This document shows, piece by piece, positions 5,709-7,998 of a stretch of 7,998 bases of DNA. The stretch lies in assembly GCA_025935275.1 (NCBI GenBank), contig JAICVP010000090.1:1-7998 (forward strand), given 5' to 3'. Position numbers and translations under genes: made by a program. Source of the DNA: Thermoleophilia bacterium. GTDB lineage: Bacteria; Actinomycetota; Thermoleophilia; Gaiellales; Gaiellaceae. Numbering within the stretch: the first letter of the stretch is position 1; each line of letters begins with the position of its first letter. Below the pieces are notes generated by a model, which was given only the letters and a program-made list of their open reading frames with translations, did not search any database and was not told the origin of the DNA.

Positions 5709-7796
5709 TCAGCAGGCGCTCGGGTCGGGCGTGTAGATCGGCTTCGTCATGCGCACGGTGACGAGCCGCTCGCCGAAGTTCGTGGTCACCGGCCCCTCGT
5801 AGGTCGCCGACCAAGGCCCTGACGAGCACACCGGCATGCTCACGGGCACGACCTCTCCGGGCTTGACGTCGACCTCCTTCAGGGTCCCGTCCGGAAGCTT
5901 CATGCGCATTTCCGTCTCGGGCAGGCCCGGCGGGAGGCTGAGCGCGAGACCCAGCCGTCCGGCGAGCTTCTCGCCCTCGTCCGGCCAGAGCTTGACCGAC
6001 CCGGTCAGGCCGAGCCAGCCGTCGTAGAAGCGGTTGACGACGTAGAGCGACAGCCGCGGCGTGCCTTCCGGCCTCCAGAGCCGGTAGATGCGCGTTCGCG
6101 CGACCTGCTCCGCGCCCCGGAGCTCCGCGGTCGCGCCGAAGGAATCGACGAGCAGCGGGCCGGTGTAGGTCTTCCCTTCGATGAGGATGCTGCCGTCGTC
6201 TCCGATCGTGGCCTGCTCGAAGGCGAACGCGTCCGGCGGCGAGGCGTCCGGAAGCACGAGCAGGCGGTCGATCGACCGGTTCCAGAAGAGCTGCTCCGTC
6301 GTGAAGCCGCGGTCGTTGGACGGAGCGGCCAGCAGGGCGACGTTCCCGAGCTCCGCGTGGTCGACGTACGCCGGGTCCGGCCAGAGTGTCGTGTCGTAGA
6401 CGTTGGACGCCGCCTGGTGTCCGAACGTGACCGTTCCGACCGAGGCGACGGAGGCCGCGACGATCGCAACCGCGACCAGGACGGGTGCGGCGAAACGCGG
6501 AAGAAATCCCATGGCGGCCGCCACGAGGGATAGGAGGGCAACCGTGATGGCGATGGCGAGCGAGGCCAGTCCGACATCGCCAATCTTCTGCTCCAGGATG
6601 CCGACCGCGAAGAGGAGCGGCGAGTTGCTCTTTCCGTCGGCCGCCGAGAACCCGGCGAGCGGCACGCGGGCGGAGAGGGCGAGCGCCGCGCCGGCGATCA
6701 GCGCGTGCGGGACGCGATGGGGGAAGCCGCGCGTCGCGAAGAGGGCGAAAAGGACACCGATGAGCGGCAGGACTGCGAAGAAATAGCGCTCCTGGATCCG
6801 GTCGGCGCCGTTCGCTGCGTAGAGGGCCGCCTCGAAGACCACTGCGAGCGCGACGAGGCTCGAGAACGCGGCGAACCCGAACTCCGCGCGTGAGCGTGGC
6901 TTCCACAGCGCAAGCGCGAGGCCCAGGAGCGCGCCCGGGACGAGTACCCACCCCGACGAGTAGAGGAGGAGCATTCCGTCCGAGCCCATCCAGCGCAGGA
7001 TCGGAAGCGGCGAGAGGTCGAGGCTCACCACGCTGTCGTAGTAGCCGAGCACGCTGCGTGGTCCGGCGAGGAACACCGGGAGGACGCCCAGCGCCAGGAG
7101 CCCGAGGACGAGCCGCTGCTCCCGGATCGCCGCCTTGAGCCGCCGTTCGCGGAGGCCCGCGATGACCACCGCGGCGACGAAGCACACGGGCAGCACCACG
7201 AATTGGACACGGGCGAACGTGGCGAGCCCCGCGCAGAGGACGAAGGCGACCTGCGTCCGCTTCGTCGGCTTGTCGAGGGCGGCGGTCGCGGCCGCGACGG
7301 AGGCGAGGACGAGCGGGAAGGCAAACGGGTCGGCGAGGATCCAGGCCGAGTAGTTCATGTCCGGGATCGCCAGGGTGAAGGCCGCCAGGGCGACTGCCAG
7401 CCACTGTCCGATTCCGAGCCGGCGGGCGAGCCAGAAGATCGCCACGGCTCCGAGCGACATTACGACGGCGTTGATCACCTGGATGGTCCGGTAGGACGTG
7501 CCGACGTCGTCGAAGAGCCAAGCGGGGGCGGTGAGGATCGGCTGCAGCAGGGCCGGGAAATGCGCCGAGGCCCCGCGCACGAGCGGGCGGCCGTGCTCGG
7601 CGATGGAGCGGCCGACCTCCGAGTAGATGTACTCGTCCGGGAAATAGATCGGCGTCGCGCGGCCCCACGCTGCCAGCGTGCGCCCGATGGCGCTCGCGGC
7701 GACGACGAGCACGAGCACCTGGACGGGCGTTATGCGAACGGCAGCGAGTGAATGCGCCCGGGGAGGGGCGAGGTCGGTGCGAGCGTCCGCGGCCAC
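5709..7796 (-). CDS. GT-C-type polyprenol-dependent membrane glycosyltransferase
   Basis: The 695-residue protein has about ten or more hydrophobic segments between residues 22 and 457, then a soluble, probably extracytoplasmic C-terminal region (about 458-695). The architecture is that of GT-C transferases (ArnT/PMT, GT39/GT83-like), which move a sugar from a polyprenyl-phosphate carrier to lipid, glycan or protein outside the membrane. The first external loop has FPDEYIYSEVGRSI, with D54-E55 in the place of the GT-C acidic catalytic motif. A second loop carries WILADPFAFPL. The C-terminal region has strand-like repeats such as GSILIEGKTYTG and RLSLYVVNRFYDGW, with one Cys at the last residue and one in PVCSSG. 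Donor and acceptor cannot be told from sequence. The start is GTG at 7794-7796, with AGAGGG 3 nt upstream. The zinc-ribbon gene ends 37 nt upstream on the same strand, so co-transcription is likely. Confidence 0.85.
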   Translation of the reverse strand: MAADARTDLAPPRAHSLAAVRITPVQVLVLVVAASAIGRTLAAWGRATPIYFPDEYIYSEVGRSIAEHGRPLVRGASAHFPALLQPILTAPAWLFDDVGTSYRTIQVINAVVMSLGAVAIFWLARRLGIGQWLAVALAAFTLAIPDMNYSAWILADPFAFPLVLASVAAATAALDKPTKRTQVAFVLCAGLATFARVQFVVLPVCFVAAVVIAGLRERRLKAAIREQRLVLGLLALGVLPVFLAGPRSVLGYYDSVVSLDLSPLPILRWMGSDGMLLLYSSGWVLVPGALLGLALALWKPRSRAEFGFAAFSSLVALAVVFEAALYAANGADRIQERYFFAVLPLIGVLFALFATRGFPHRVPHALIAGAALALSARVPLAGFSAADGKSNSPLLFAVGILEQKIGDVGLASLAIAITVALLSLVAAAMGFLPRFAAPVLVAVAIVAASVASVGTVTFGHQAASNVYDTTLWPDPAYVDHAELGNVALLAAPSNDRGFTTEQLFWNRSIDRLLVLPDASPPDAFAFEQATIGDDGSILIEGKTYTGPLLVDSFGATAELRGAEQVARTRIYRLWRPEGTPRLSLYVVNRFYDGWLGLTGSVKLWPDEGEKLAGRLGLALSLPPGLPETEMRMKLPDGTLKEVDVKPGEVVPVSMPVCSSGPWSATYEGPVTTNFGERLVTVRMTKPIYTPDPSAC

Positions 7797-7833
7797 GATC
7801 CCTCTATCGGGTTACGGGCGCGAACGCTTGAAC

Positions 7834-7998
7834 CTAAGGCGCTTCTTGTTCCTCGTCGTCGACGCCGGCCCGCTCGTAGGCGACGAAGAGCCGGCAGTGC
7901 GGGCACTTGAACCCCACGTGCCGATCGGACCCGCCGGTCATGAGCTCGGCCTCGAAAGGCTTGCTGCAATGCGGGCAGACGATCTCGTAGGAGCCTTC
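7834..7998 (-). CDS. Small zinc-ribbon protein, 5' partial
   Basis: The minus-strand frame is open from the window edge to TAG at 7834-7836, encoding 54 residues of the C-terminus. It holds two CPHC knuckles, 20 residues apart (C8/C11 and C32/C35 of the visible part): EIVCPHCSKPFEAEL and FKCPHCRLFVAYER. It ends in an acidic tail, DDEEQEAP. This is a four-Cys zinc ribbon as found in many small regulatory or RNA-polymerase-associated proteins, but nothing points to a specific partner. The true start is outside the window, though probably only a few codons away if this is a stand-alone ribbon. It is easily missed because it is short and other frames are open over it. It lies 37 nt upstream of the glycosyltransferase gene on the same strand. 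Confidence 0.78.
   Translation of the reverse strand, partial: EGSYEIVCPHCSKPFEAELMTGGSDRHVGFKCPHCRLFVAYERAGVDDEEQEAP

Noticed and set aside
7797..7833. Promoter between the zinc-ribbon and glycosyltransferase genes
   Set aside because: The 37-nt gap has a ribosome site but no convincing promoter hexamers. Co-transcription is simpler.
7730..7969. 79-codon minus-strand frame at the right edge
   Set aside because: It overlaps the zinc-ribbon frame, which has two CPHC knuckles, and runs into the glycosyltransferase start. Its own composition is Arg-rich and motif-free.

Overview
The window is about 8 kb of GC-rich, gene-dense bacterial chromosome. It looks like a deep-branching actinobacterium, most likely class Thermoleophilia (Gaiellales or Solirubrobacterales). 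The clues are strong G/C preference at third codon positions, GTG starts, a secreted 'FESG...GW' jelly-roll-like protein, a membrane-anchored HD-GYP protein and a divergent Fpg-like glycosylase, all of types I recall from that class. The class assignment is inference from recall, not from a search. I see no mobile element, CRISPR array, tRNA or rRNA, and no sign of recent transfer.

Layout from left to right: (1) the 3' end of a + strand gene of unknown function (1-222); (2) on the - strand, a small secreted or lipid-anchored protein with a beta-sandwich look (226-831); (3) on the + strand, a multi-pass membrane protein with a C-terminal HD-GYP phosphodiesterase domain (960-2294); (4) on the - strand, a two-gene operon with an unrecognised acidic 162-residue protein (3111-3599) overlapping by 8 nt an Fpg/Nei-family DNA glycosylase (2291-3118); (5) on the + strand, a short L-asparaginase II (Rhizobium etli-type) family protein (3598-4470); (6) on the + strand, the primary sigma factor RpoD/SigA (4611-5708), preceded by a 140-nt leader with a promoter-like sequence and two competing hairpins; (7) on the - strand, a probable operon of a CPxC zinc-ribbon protein (7834-7998, start outside the window) and a 695-residue GT-C-type membrane glycosyltransferase (5709-7796).

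The genes are housekeeping or lineage-typical and do not form one pathway: transcription (RpoD), base-excision repair (Fpg-like), amide hydrolysis (asparaginase), cyclic-dinucleotide signalling (HD-GYP) and envelope glycosylation (GT-C). The striking property is how tightly they are packed. All three tail-to-tail junctions have a 3-nt gap, a 0-nt gap or a 4-nt overlap. In the overlap a CTAG palindrome supplies the stop codon for both strands. The one head-to-head pair at 3597-3600 shares a CATG palindrome that supplies both start codons. Any terminators or promoters at these junctions must lie inside neighbouring genes. The best candidates for regulation are the rpoD leader and the divergent CATG start, where a TANNNT -10-like hexamer lies 8-10 nt upstream of each ATG and no Shine-Dalgarno is seen. 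That pattern suggests leaderless transcripts. I do not see a convincing undescribed multi-gene system here.
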